DNA of 64,000 nucleotides from an uncultured Lachnospiraceae bacterium (GTDB taxonomy: Bacteria; Bacillota; Clostridia; Lachnospirales; Lachnospiraceae), in assembly GCA_934320845.1 (NCBI GenBank), contig CAKRFU010000010.1:1-64000 (forward strand), in the 5' to 3' direction. Each line of letters begins with the position of its first letter. Position 1 is the stretch's first letter. Below the pieces are notes generated by a model. It searched no databases. It was not told the DNA's origin and saw only the letters and a list, made by a program, of their open reading frames with translations. Below are positions 18,025 through 26,816 of the stretch, one piece after another. The position numbers and the translations under genes were made by a program.

Positions 18025-19299
18025 ATGGTTTTTTTATGTACATCATTGATGATACTTTTTGCAATTTTGTGGGTGATAACATTTATTACAAAACTTGCAG
18101 GAAAGAATAATATACTGGCAAATACTTTTGTGCCTAAGGGTGAGAAAGTAACAAAAGAAGAAATTATAAAAGTATTTTTGTACGCTCTTTTATTCAGAAT
18201 AGGAATTTATATTGTTGGCGTAGTAATATCAATGATATTTTCGGAAGAGACAGGTTTTACATTTTCTGATTTTTTATCAAACTGGAACAGATGGGATTCA
18301 CAGCATTATATTGATTTGGCAGGTAAAGGTTATGCAGGCTGTGTAGAAAACGGACAGCATCTTTTTCTAGTATTTTTCCCGCTTTGCCCGTGGCTTCTTA
18401 AAATAGTTCATTTTATTATAAGAGACTGGCAGCTTGCATTTCTTATACTTTCGACAATAGCCTATTGTGTCGGAGCAGTATTCTTTTATATTTGCATATC
18501 TGAGGAATACGGGAAGAAAACGGCACAGAAGGCACTTACACTTATAAGCGTGTGGCCATTTGCCTTTTTCTTCGGAGGGATGATGACAGAAAGTCTGTTT
18601 TTTGCAACGCTTTCGATAGGTTTTTATTTTATAAAAAAGCACAATTGGTTTGCTGTCGGTTTGACAGGTCTGTTTTGTTCACTTTGCAGAGTACAGGGAA
18701 TACTCCTCTTAGGAGTTGCCGGTGTTGAATTTCTACAGACATATTCACCGGTAATTATGTGGAAAGAGAAAAAAATCGCTCTGTTTTTTAAAGAGGTATT
18801 TACTAAGGGAATATATTTGTTATTGATACCTGTAGGAAATCTGATATATTTTTATTTGAATTATAAAGTAGAGGGAAATCCGTTTAAATTTCAGGAATAT
18901 CAGAAAAATCACTGGAATCATGAGGTTACTTCTTTTAATAAAGGATTTGGAGATGTTTGGAATTATTTTAAAGACTCAGGTACGACAAACAGCATGAAAC
19001 TGAGCATATGGCTGCCCGAGGTTATTGTAGTCATCCTTGTTATTGTGGTATTATTTTATGCACTTAAAACACAGCCGCTTAAATATACAGCGTATCTGTG
19101 GGTGTATACTATGGTTTGTTACGGAGTGACTTTCCTCATAAGCGGTGGAAGATATATGCTTTGTGCACTTCCGATATTTATCATTGCAGGAGATTTTTTT
19201 GAGCGGCATGAAATGCTTTATAAACTTGCGGTGATATTGTCAACGGCACTTATGGCAGTGTATATGGCAGGATATTTTAATGGAAAGCAGATAATGTAA
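18025..19299 (+). CDS. PIG-V-like membrane mannosyltransferase
   Basis: A 424-residue polytopic protein. The loop SNWNRWDSQHYIDLAGKGY, with its tryptophan-aspartate pair, is the signature of bacterial relatives of the GPI mannosyltransferase PIG-V. Further support is FPLCPWLLKIV and WPFAFFFGGMMTESLFFA, which recur in that family. About 10 membrane helices are visible. These enzymes use a lipid-phosphate-linked mannose or similar donor on the outer membrane face. It is the last gene of the ilv-linked cluster; the trp promoter starts 17 bases after its stop. The start ATG has only a weak AGGA-like site (GGAGGAAAATAGGATAGT). Confidence 0.8.
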   Translation: MVFLCTSLMILFAILWVITFITKLAGKNNILANTFVPKGEKVTKEEIIKVFLYALLFRIGIYIVGVVISMIFSEETGFTFSDFLSNWNRWDSQHYIDLAGKGYAGCVENGQHLFLVFFPLCPWLLKIVHFIIRDWQLAFLILSTIAYCVGAVFFYICISEEYGKKTAQKALTLISVWPFAFFFGGMMTESLFFATLSIGFYFIKKHNWFAVGLTGLFCSLCRVQGILLLGVAGVEFLQTYSPVIMWKEKKIALFFKEVFTKGIYLLLIPVGNLIYFYLNYKVEGNPFKFQEYQKNHWNHEVTSFNKGFGDVWNYFKDSGTTNSMKLSIWLPEVIVVILVIVVLFYALKTQPLKYTAYLWVYTMVCYGVTFLISGGRYMLCALPIFIIAGDFFERHEMLYKLAVILSTALMAVYMAGYFNGKQIM

Positions 19300-19316
19300 G
19301 AGTACAAAAAATATTC

Positions 19317-19344
19317 TTGACAAATCAATTTACAAGGGTATATA
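19317..19344 (+). promoter_or_regulatory. Sigma-A promoter of the trp operon
   Basis: TTGACA at 19317-19322 and TATACT at 19339-19344 with a 16-base spacer, placed just before the T-box leader and right after the preceding gene. Confidence 0.75.
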
Positions 19345-19374
19345 CTTTTAAACAGTTAAATAAATTGAAACCGT

Positions 19375-19652
19375 TGATGTGGAGATAAAAATAAAAGAGG
19401 CGCTTACAGAGAGCAGGGGATGCTGAGAACCCGCAGAAAGCTGTTTATTAAATGGACCACTGAGGGCATAGTCAAAGGAATTTTATTCCGAGTATTCTAT
19501 GACGTGGGGGTATGCGTTAGTTGCCGGGAATATGTTAGTATTTCGCTAAGAGTGTGGGCAGACCATAAAGCAAGGTGGCACCGCGGTATTATTATTGTAT
19601 AACCGTCCTTGGATATTATTATTTTATAGTAATATTCAGGGACTTTTTTGAT
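19375..19652 (+). promoter_or_regulatory. T-box riboswitch leader of the trp operon, TGG specifier
   Basis: The T-box core AAGGTGGCACCGCGG lies at 19572-19586, followed by a terminator from GTCCTTGGATATTA to AATATTCAGGGAC and T6 (19605-19649). The specifier region reads TTAAA-TGG-ACCACTGAG, giving the tryptophan codon at 19453-19455. This matches the operon it controls. Uncharged tRNA-Trp should stabilise the antiterminator and switch on trpEGDCBA. Confidence 0.95.
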
Positions 19653-19803
19653 TACCTTGAATGAATGTAATTTTCAAAGGAAAAATAATGTATGCTTGCA
19701 TACAATTATTCTTTCTTTGGAAATTATATGAGTGAAACGAACAGCGAGAAAAATTTTTTTTCGAGCTGGACATTCATTCAGAAAGCTGTTAAGGAGGAAA
19801 AGC

Positions 19804-21261
19804 ATGATTACATTTGAAGAAGCAAAAGAATTATCAAAGGGGTATAAAGTTGTACCAATCAGCATGGAAATTATGTCAGATATAAGAACACCGATGCAGG
19901 TACTTCGTGTTTTGAAAGGTGTAAGCTCACACTGTTATATGTTGGAGAGCGTGGAAAATCAGGAAAAATGGGGAAGATATACATTCCTTGGATATGACCC
20001 TAAGCTGGAAATCACATGTACTAACGGGGTGATGAAAGTTAAGAATGGAAAGACTGAGATAAGCGAGGTTAAACATCCGGGTGAGAAAATAAAAGAGATT
20101 TTAAAAGAATACACAAGTCCTAAGGTAAAAGAACTTCCAACATTTACAGGCGGTCTTGTAGGTTATTTTTCATATGATTACATAAAATACAGTGAGCCGA
20201 AGTTAAATCTTGACGCAGATGATGAGGAAGGCTTTAAAGATGTTGATTTGATGCTTTTTGACAAGGTTATAGCATTTGACAATTTCAGCCAGAAGATAAT
20301 TGTTATAGCAAATGCAAGAACTGAGAATTTAGAAGAAGATTATAACAAATGTGTTAATGAGATAAACAAGATAATAGAACTTATAAAAACAGGAGAGATG
20401 GTTGACGTTAATCCGGGAAAGATAACATCTGAGTTCAGACCATTATTTACTGAGAAAGAATATTGTGAAATGGTTGAGAAGGCAAAACATTATATATATG
20501 AAGGAGATATTTTCCAGGTTGTGCTTTCAAACAGACTGGAGGCAGATTATGAGGGAAGTCTGCTTAATGCATACAGAGTATTAAGAACGATAAATCCTTC
20601 GCCATATATGTTCTATTTCAGCAGTGATGACATAGAGGTGGCAGGTGCTTCTCCAGAAACTTTAGTAAAACTTGAGGATGGCGTTCTTCATACATTTCCT
20701 CTTGCCGGTACAAAACCGAGAGGAAAGACTAAAGAAGAGGATGACGAACTTGAAAGAAAACTTCTCAGTGATGAGAAGGAGAGAGCTGAACATAACATGC
20801 TTGTTGACCTCGGAAGAAATGACATAGGAAAGATAAGCAGATTTGGAACTGTCGAAGTTGAAAATTATATGGATATATTAAGATATTCGCATGTAATGCA
20901 TATCGGTTCAACAGTAAAAGGTGAGATAAGGGATGATAAAACAAGTCTTGATGCTGTAGATGCCGTACTTCCGGCAGGAACACTTTCGGGAGCACCAAAA
21001 ATCCGTGCGATGGAAATAATAAACGAACTTGAAAACAATAAGCGTGGAATTTACGGTGGTGCGATAGGATATATAGATTTTACGGGAAATCTTGATACAT
21101 GTATAGCAATAAGAACAGCTTTTAAAAAGAATGGAAAAGTTTTTGTGCGTTCGGGTGCAGGAATTGTTGCAGACAGCATACCTGAGAGTGAGTATAACGA
21201 ATGTATAAATAAAGCCAAAGCAGTTATGAATGCTGTTTCAATGGGACAGGAAGAAATGTAA
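19804..21261 (+). CDS. trpE: Anthranilate synthase component I
   Basis: A 485-residue enzyme that makes anthranilate from chorismate with ammonia supplied by TrpG. The start is the ATG with AAGGAGG seven bases upstream; an earlier in-frame ATG inside the leader is rejected. The N-terminal MLESVE segment is the tryptophan feedback-binding motif. The chorismate-binding domain shows [57 protein letters not shown] and [18 protein letters not shown]. First gene of the trp operon behind a tRNA-Trp T-box. Regulation is therefore double: tRNA sensing at the RNA level and tryptophan inhibition of the protein. Confidence 0.97.
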   Translation: MITFEEAKELSKGYKVVPISMEIMSDIRTPMQVLRVLKGVSSHCYMLESVENQEKWGRYTFLGYDPKLEITCTNGVMKVKNGKTEISEVKHPGEKIKEILKEYTSPKVKELPTFTGGLVGYFSYDYIKYSEPKLNLDADDEEGFKDVDLMLFDKVIAFDNFSQKIIVIANARTENLEEDYNKCVNEINKIIELIKTGEMVDVNPGKITSEFRPLFTEKEYCEMVEKAKHYIYEGDIFQVVLSNRLEADYEGSLLNAYRVLRTINPSPYMFYFSSDDIEVAGASPETLVKLEDGVLHTFPLAGTKPRGKTKEEDDELERKLLSDEKERAEHNMLVDLGRNDIGKISRFGTVEVENYMDILRYSHVMHIGSTVKGEIRDDKTSLDAVDAVLPAGTLSGAPKIRAMEIINELENNKRGIYGGAIGYIDFTGNLDTCIAIRTAFKKNGKVFVRSGAGIVADSIPESEYNECINKAKAVMNAVSMGQEEM

Positions 21262-21309
21262 AAACATATGCGTGTTTTTTCATATTGTATGCAAAAAAAG
21301 GAGGTTTAT

Positions 21310-21873
21310 ATGATATTACTTATAGACAATTATGACAGTTTTTCTTACAATCTGTTTCAGTTTGTGGGAACTATAAATCCTGATATAAAGGTGATAAGAA
21401 ATGATGAGATGACGGTTAGTGAAATAGAAAAACTTGCACCAAGTCATATACTTATATCACCGGGACCCGGAAAACCTTCTGATGCAGGGATATGCGAGGA
21501 TGTTATAAAATATTTTAAAGGAAAGATTCCAATTCTCGGTGTCTGTCTTGGTCATCAGGCAATATGTGAGACATTTGGAGCAGAGGTTACATATGCACCG
21601 AAACTTATGCATGGCAAACAGTCAGAGGTTAAGCTTGATGATACATGTAAAATTTTTAAGGGAATAGGAGAGAGGGCAAAAGTTGCGAGATACCATTCTC
21701 TTATCGCAAAAAAAGATACAATACCTGATGAACTTACAGTAACGGCAGTTACCGATGACGGAGAGGTGATGGCTGTAAAACACAGGGATTACGAGATATA
21801 TGGTGTTCAGTTTCATCCTGAATCAATAATGACACCTGATGGAATGAAAATGCTTAAAAATTTCTTTGAATAA
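21310..21873 (+). CDS. trpG: Anthranilate synthase glutamine amidotransferase component
   Basis: A 187-residue class I glutamine amidotransferase. The catalytic cysteine lies in GVCLGHQAI, the histidine-glutamate pair in [12 protein letters not shown], and the N-terminus [13 protein letters not shown] is typical. The ATG at 21310 has AAGGAGG six bases upstream; an in-frame ATG 42 bases earlier has no such site. It is a separate gene, not fused to trpD as in enterobacteria. It also could serve para-aminobenzoate synthesis, as TrpG does in some Firmicutes, but that is not shown here. Confidence 0.96.
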   Translation: MILLIDNYDSFSYNLFQFVGTINPDIKVIRNDEMTVSEIEKLAPSHILISPGPGKPSDAGICEDVIKYFKGKIPILGVCLGHQAICETFGAEVTYAPKLMHGKQSEVKLDDTCKIFKGIGERAKVARYHSLIAKKDTIPDELTVTAVTDDGEVMAVKHRDYEIYGVQFHPESIMTPDGMKMLKNFFE

Positions 21874-21887
21874 AATGGAGGGCTATT

Positions 21888-22895
21888 ATGATTAAAGAGG
21901 CAATAAGTACACTTGTAAACGGTGAAAATCTTACTGATGAGGTAATGACACAGGTAATGGAAGAAATTATGACAGGAGAGGCAACAGATGCACAGAAAGC
22001 ATCATTCCTTACAGCACTCAGTATAAAAGGCGAGACAATCGATGAGATAACAGCAGCAGCGAAAGTAATGTCATCAAAATGTACACCTTTTCATAATGAT
22101 GGGGACGCACTTGAGATAGTAGGAACAGGCGGGGATAAAGCTAATTCATTTAACATATCAACACTTTCGGCAATAGTAGCTGCGGCAGCAGGTGTTCATG
22201 TCGCAAAGCATGGGAACAGAGCTGCTTCAAGCAAGTGCGGAACTGCTGATTGTCTTGAAGCACTCGGAGTAAAGATTGATATTGAACCAAAACAGAGTGA
22301 AAAACTGTTGAAAGAAGACGGAATATGTTTCCTGTTTGCACAGAAGTATCATCCGGCAATGCGTTTTGTCGGTGCAGTAAGAAAAGAGATGGGAATCCGT
22401 ACAATGTTTAATGTACTCGGACCTCTTTCAAACCCTGCAAGAGCAAATATGCAGCTTATGGGTGTATATGATGAAAAACTTGTAGAGCCGCTTGCACATG
22501 TACTTAAAAATTTAGGTTTGAAAAAGCTTATGGTTGTTTATGGAATGGATTGTCTTGATGAAATTTCACTTTCTGCACCTACAAAGGTATGTGAATATAG
22601 AGATGGTGAGTTTAAAAATTATGAAATAACACCGGAGCAGTTTGGATTTAAGCGATGCACAAAGGATGACCTTGTCGGTGGAGAGCCTGCAGTAAATGCA
22701 CAGATAGCAAGAGAAATTTTAGATGGAGTGGAAGGACCAAAAATGGATGCGGTTCTTTTAAATGCAGGAGCTGCAATCTACATTGCAACAGATGGAATTA
22801 CAATAGAGCAGGGAATTGAAAAGGCAAGGGAAATGATAAAGAGCGGAAAGGCTAAAACTAAACTTGAACAGTTTATAAAAGACAGTAATTGTTAA
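21888..22895 (+). CDS. trpD: Anthranilate phosphoribosyltransferase
   Basis: A 335-residue enzyme joining anthranilate to PRPP. The PRPP-binding motif [17 protein letters not shown], the [15 protein letters not shown] segment and [11 protein letters not shown] are all present. Length is standard. A GGAGGG site precedes the ATG by seven bases, and trpG ends 14 bases upstream. Confidence 0.97.
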   Translation: MIKEAISTLVNGENLTDEVMTQVMEEIMTGEATDAQKASFLTALSIKGETIDEITAAAKVMSSKCTPFHNDGDALEIVGTGGDKANSFNISTLSAIVAAAAGVHVAKHGNRAASSKCGTADCLEALGVKIDIEPKQSEKLLKEDGICFLFAQKYHPAMRFVGAVRKEMGIRTMFNVLGPLSNPARANMQLMGVYDEKLVEPLAHVLKNLGLKKLMVVYGMDCLDEISLSAPTKVCEYRDGEFKNYEITPEQFGFKRCTKDDLVGGEPAVNAQIAREILDGVEGPKMDAVLLNAGAAIYIATDGITIEQGIEKAREMIKSGKAKTKLEQFIKDSNC

Positions 22896-22921
22896 TACAG
22901 AGAAATGGAGAAATTTTAGCG

Positions 22922-23716
22922 TTGAATATATTAGAAGAGATTGCGGCAAAGACAAGGGAACGTGTAGCAGAGGCGAAAAAGAAAACTTCACTCGAGGACA
23001 TGAAAAAGAAAGCAGAGAGTCTTGAAAGTAATACTGGATTTCCGTTTGAAAATGCCATTAAGGAGGGAAGCCTTTCTTTTATATGTGAGGCGAAAAAAGC
23101 TTCACCGTCCAAGGGACTTATAGCGGAAAATTTTCCTTATGTCGAGATTGCCAGGGAATATGAAAAAGGCGGTGCAAGTGCCATATCGGTACTTACCGAA
23201 CCGTTCTGGTTTATGGGGAGTAATGAGTATTTAAAGGAAATAAGGGCAGAAGTAAATATTCCTATTATAAGAAAAGATTTCACTGTTGATGAGTATATGA
23301 TATATGAAGCCAAGGTTATCGGTGCAGATGCGGTACTTCTCATATGTGCCATACTTGATGATGAAAGCCTTAAAAAATATATGCAGATAGCAGACAGTCT
23401 GGGACTTAGTGCTCTTGTTGAAACCCATGATGAAGAGGAAGTAAAAAGAGCGATAGCGGCAGGGGCAAGACTTATAGGTGTAAATAACAGGGACTTGAGG
23501 AATTTTACCGTTGATATAAACAACAGCTTAAGACTTAGAAATCTTGTGCCTGAAGATATTACTTTTGTTTCTGAAAGTGGTATAAAAGGCGAGAAAGAGA
23601 TTAGAGAGCTTGCAATAGGAAAAGTTGACGGTGTACTTATCGGTGAGACGATGATGCGTGCAGGAGAGAGTCGTATAGAAACTCTGAAATCACTTATAAA
23701 AGCAGGACAGGTCTAA
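22922..23716 (+). CDS. trpC: Indole-3-glycerol phosphate synthase
   Basis: A 264-residue single-domain TIM barrel that closes the indole ring from CdRP. Catalytic lysines and glutamates are in FICEAKKASPSKGLI, IIRKDFTVDEYMI and FVSESGIKG. A TTG start at 22922 is chosen because GGAG lies 11 bases upstream and the protein then begins NILEEIAAKTRERV as in homologues; the in-frame TTG at 22889 overlaps trpD and lacks a ribosome site. It is not fused to TrpF, and no trpF gene follows: trpB begins after 57 bases. Confidence 0.95.
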   Translation: MNILEEIAAKTRERVAEAKKKTSLEDMKKKAESLESNTGFPFENAIKEGSLSFICEAKKASPSKGLIAENFPYVEIAREYEKGGASAISVLTEPFWFMGSNEYLKEIRAEVNIPIIRKDFTVDEYMIYEAKVIGADAVLLICAILDDESLKKYMQIADSLGLSALVETHDEEEVKRAIAAGARLIGVNNRDLRNFTVDINNSLRLRNLVPEDITFVSESGIKGEKEIRELAIGKVDGVLIGETMMRAGESRIETLKSLIKAGQV

Positions 23717-23773
23717 AATTGATATGATGAAAACCGGCTGAAATATTCAGTTAGATTATGGAGGATAAAAAGG

Positions 23774-24958
23774 ATGAGTAAAGGAAGATTTGGTGTTCAC
23801 GGTGGGCAGTACATACCTGAAACACTTATGAATGAGATACAAAAACTTGAAGAAGCATATGAATTTTATAAGAAGGATGAGCAGTTTAACAAAGAACTCG
23901 ATACACTTCTTAGAGAATATGCAGGCAGACCGTCACTTCTTTATTATGCTGAGAAGATGACAAGAGATTTAGGCGGAGCAAAGATTTATTTTAAAAGAGA
24001 AGACTTAAATCATACCGGTTCACATAAGATAAACAATGTACTTGGTCAGGCACTTCTCGCAAAGAAGATGGGCAAGACAAGAATTATTGCAGAGACAGGT
24101 GCAGGTCAGCATGGTGTTGCAACAGCGACAGCAGCAGCACTTCTCGACCTTGAATGTGAGATATACATGGGGAAGGAAGATACAATTCGTCAGGCACTTA
24201 ATGTATATCGTATGGAACTTCTTGGAGCAAAAGTTCATCCTGTTGAAACAGGAACAAAAACTCTTAAAGACGCCGTAAACGAATGTATGAGAGAGTGGAC
24301 TAACAGGGTTGATGACACACTCTATGTTCTCGGTTCGGTTATGGGACCACATCCTTTCCCTACTATAGTAAGAGATTTTCAGAGTGTTATAAGCCGTGAG
24401 GCCAGAGCGCAGATACTTGAAAAGGAAGGCAGACTGCCTGATGTCGTAATGGCTTGTGTAGGCGGTGGAAGTAATTCAATGGGAATGTTCTATGAATTTA
24501 TCAATGACAAAGATGTAAAGCTTATAGGATGTGAAGCGGCAGGTCTTGGAGTTGATACTGACAGAACGGCTGCGACAATGGCAACAGGTTCAGAAGGAAT
24601 ATTCCATGGAATGAAATCATATTTTTGTCAGGATGAATATGGACAAATAGCACCTGTTTACTCGATTTCAGCCGGGCTTGATTATCCGGGAGTGGGTCCT
24701 GAGCACGCATATCTTAAGGATATAGGAAGAGCTGAGTATGTTCCGGTAACTGACGAGGAGGCTGTAAACGCATTTGAATATATTGCAAAAGAAGAGGGAA
24801 TTATCGCAGCTATTGAGAGTTCACATGCAGTAGCACATGTGATGAAGATAGCACCAAAGATGGATAAAGATCAGATAATAATATGTTGTCTTTCAGGACG
24901 TGGTGATAAAGATGTAGCAGCAATTGCAAGATACAGGGGGATTGATTTACATGAATAG
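23774..24958 (+). CDS. trpB: Tryptophan synthase beta chain
   Basis: A 394-residue PLP enzyme that joins indole and serine. The PLP lysine is in [14 protein letters not shown], the phosphate loop in [10 protein letters not shown], and the N-terminus [16 protein letters not shown] is diagnostic for TrpB1, the form that works with TrpA. A GGAGG site precedes the ATG by eight bases. It overlaps trpA by eight bases. Confidence 0.97.
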   Translation: MSKGRFGVHGGQYIPETLMNEIQKLEEAYEFYKKDEQFNKELDTLLREYAGRPSLLYYAEKMTRDLGGAKIYFKREDLNHTGSHKINNVLGQALLAKKMGKTRIIAETGAGQHGVATATAAALLDLECEIYMGKEDTIRQALNVYRMELLGAKVHPVETGTKTLKDAVNECMREWTNRVDDTLYVLGSVMGPHPFPTIVRDFQSVISREARAQILEKEGRLPDVVMACVGGGSNSMGMFYEFINDKDVKLIGCEAAGLGVDTDRTAATMATGSEGIFHGMKSYFCQDEYGQIAPVYSISAGLDYPGVGPEHAYLKDIGRAEYVPVTDEEAVNAFEYIAKEEGIIAAIESSHAVAHVMKIAPKMDKDQIIICCLSGRGDKDVAAIARYRGIDLHE

Positions 24959-25724
24959 AATAAGTAAAGCATTTGAAAATAAAAAAGCATTTATACCGTT
25001 TATAACAGCAGGAGATCCAAACCTTGAAAAGACTGAGGAATTTATTCTTGAGATGGAAAAAGCAGGAGCAGCACTTGTTGAGATAGGAATACCATTCTCA
25101 GATCCGATAGCAGAGGGACCTGTTATTCAGGATGCAAATATAAGATCACTTTCAGGCGGATGTACAACAGATAAAATTTTTGAGATGGTGAAATCACTTC
25201 GTACTAAAACGGACATACCGCTTGTATTTATGGGATATGCAAACTCGCTTTACAAGTATGGTTATGATAAATTCTGTGCAAAATGTCAGGAAGTAGGAAT
25301 AGACGGACTTATAATACCTGATATTCCATATGAGGAAAAGAATGAACTTGCGCCGATAGCAGAAAAATACGGAATGTATCTTATTTCAATGATAGCCCCT
25401 ACATCAGAGAAACGTATCCAGATGATAGCAAAAGAAGCAAAAGGCTTTATCTATGTTGTTTCATCAATGGGTGTAACAGGTGTCAGAAGTGAGATAAAAA
25501 CTGACATTGAAAGTATAGTTAAATCAATAAAGGAAGTTACAGATACACCAGCAGCAGTAGGTTTTGGAATAAACACACCGGAGCAGGTAAATAAATATAC
25601 AAAAATTGCAGACGGTGCGATAGTCGGAAGTGCAATCATAAAAATTGTGGCAAAATACGGAGAAGAAGCAGGAAAGTATATCTATGATTATGTAAAAGAA
25701 ATGACAGGCGGACTTTCAGAATAA
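24951..25724 (+). CDS. trpA: Tryptophan synthase alpha chain
   Basis: A 257-residue TIM barrel that cleaves indole-glycerol phosphate and passes indole to TrpB. The catalytic glutamate and aspartate are seen in [19 protein letters not shown], followed by [14 protein letters not shown] and the phosphate-binding GFGINTPEQ. The ATG at 24951 lies inside the end of trpB behind a G-rich ribosome site, so translation is coupled. Last gene of the operon; a terminator follows at 25843. Confidence 0.97.
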   Translation: MNRISKAFENKKAFIPFITAGDPNLEKTEEFILEMEKAGAALVEIGIPFSDPIAEGPVIQDANIRSLSGGCTTDKIFEMVKSLRTKTDIPLVFMGYANSLYKYGYDKFCAKCQEVGIDGLIIPDIPYEEKNELAPIAEKYGMYLISMIAPTSEKRIQMIAKEAKGFIYVVSSMGVTGVRSEIKTDIESIVKSIKEVTDTPAAVGFGINTPEQVNKYTKIADGAIVGSAIIKIVAKYGEEAGKYIYDYVKEMTGGLSE

Positions 25725-25728
25725 TATA

Positions 25729-25776
25729 ATGCAAGGGTCAAAAGCGATAGCAATGAAGCAATCCGTGGCATTAGTT
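25729..25776. repeat. Dispersed repeats R3 (copy 1) and R1 (copy 2)
   Basis: ATGCAAGGGTCAAAAGC at 25729-25745 recurs at 26746-26762, in both cases a few bases after a stop codon. It is followed here by an R1 copy (25751-25776) that matches the one at 4635 with two differences. A weak hairpin (GTCAAAA with TTTTGGC) lies just downstream. Confidence 0.6.
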
Positions 25777-25842
25777 GTGGTCAAAATAGTTTTTGGCTCC
25801 AACATCATAATATAAGAATTAAATGATTTAATGAATTTATAA

Positions 25843-25880
25843 AAACTGGCAGGCTTAAAATTAGTCTGTCAGTTTTTTTG
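25843..25880 (+). terminator. Terminator of the trp operon
   Basis: AAACTGGCAGGCT pairs with AGTCTGTCAGTTT (one G-U and one mismatch) and is followed by T7. Confidence 0.8.
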
Positions 25881-25934
25881 GAAAATTTATGATATAATTA
25901 TTTCAAAACACATATATGAAATGGAGCTGAAAAT

Positions 25935-26738
25935 ATGTCTGATTTACATGTAATAGTTATGGATATGGATGGTACACTTCTTAATGACAATAAAGAAGTG
26001 AGTGAATATACAAAAAATGTTTTGAGGAGACAGAAAGAAAAGGGAATGAAGATAGGTATAGCATCAGGGCGTCCTATACTTGGGGTCAGGAGAACTGTAG
26101 AGAATTTGGGAATTTCTGATATTATACAGTTTATGGTTGCATCAAACGGGGCAGAACTTTATGATGTTTCAGACGGAGAGGAAAGAGGTTTTTTTAAACT
26201 CGATGTGCGGACAATTTTTGAGATAATTGAAACATATAAACATTTTGATTTAAATCCCTATGTTTATCAGGGTGAGGATTGTTATGCGGTAAGAAACGAT
26301 TCTACCATTGAGAGGGCGGCAAAAAATAATTTTCTTGGAATTCATTTGTGCGATATGAGAAAAGAGGTCAAAACTCCCCAAAGTAAACTTGTATTGAGTA
26401 CACCACCTGAAAAAATGAGTGATGTGGAAAAATTTTATGAGGCACATAAATCTGAAAAGTATCGTGCATTCAAATCTCAGACCGATATGTTTGAATTTGT
26501 CCACCTGGAATTGTCAAAAGTATATGGGATTAAATATTATTGCGAAAAATATGGATATGATATTTCAAAAGTTATTGCATTTGGCGATACTACAAATGAC
26601 CTTGAAATGGTTGATGAGTGCGGTGTTGGCGTCTGCATGTGCAACGGGACTGATGATGTAAAAGCCGTTGCCGATATTATTACTGAGTTTAGCAATGATG
26701 ATGACGGACTTGCAAAGGAACTTGAGAAGCTAATGTAA
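25935..26738 (+). CDS. Cof-type HAD-family phosphatase
   Basis: A 267-residue cytoplasmic phosphatase of the HAD superfamily, Cof/type IIB subgroup. Motif I is VMDMDGTLLND, motif II lies in IASGRPI, and motifs III/IV in SKVYGIKYYCEKYG and IAFGDTTNDLEMVDECGVGV. The cap domain occupies about residues 85-190. Such enzymes act on sugar phosphates or flavin/pyridoxal phosphates; the substrate is not predictable. An extended -10 (TATAAT at 25893-25898) lies upstream, so it is likely transcribed independently of trp. Confidence 0.93.
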   Translation: MSDLHVIVMDMDGTLLNDNKEVSEYTKNVLRRQKEKGMKIGIASGRPILGVRRTVENLGISDIIQFMVASNGAELYDVSDGEERGFFKLDVRTIFEIIETYKHFDLNPYVYQGEDCYAVRNDSTIERAAKNNFLGIHLCDMRKEVKTPQSKLVLSTPPEKMSDVEKFYEAHKSEKYRAFKSQTDMFEFVHLELSKVYGIKYYCEKYGYDISKVIAFGDTTNDLEMVDECGVGVCMCNGTDDVKAVADIITEFSNDDDGLAKELEKLM

Positions 26739-26745
26739 TGTTATG

Positions 26746-26762
26746 ATGCAAGGGTTAAAAGC
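26746..26762. repeat. Dispersed repeat R3, copy 2
   Basis: ATGCAAGGGTTAAAAGC, one base different from the copy after trpA, again placed directly after a stop codon. Confidence 0.55.
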
Positions 26763-26816
26763 AGATGTAATATTAAGAGTGTGTAAAATTTTCATGATAG
26801 AGAAAAGAGGGATGGT

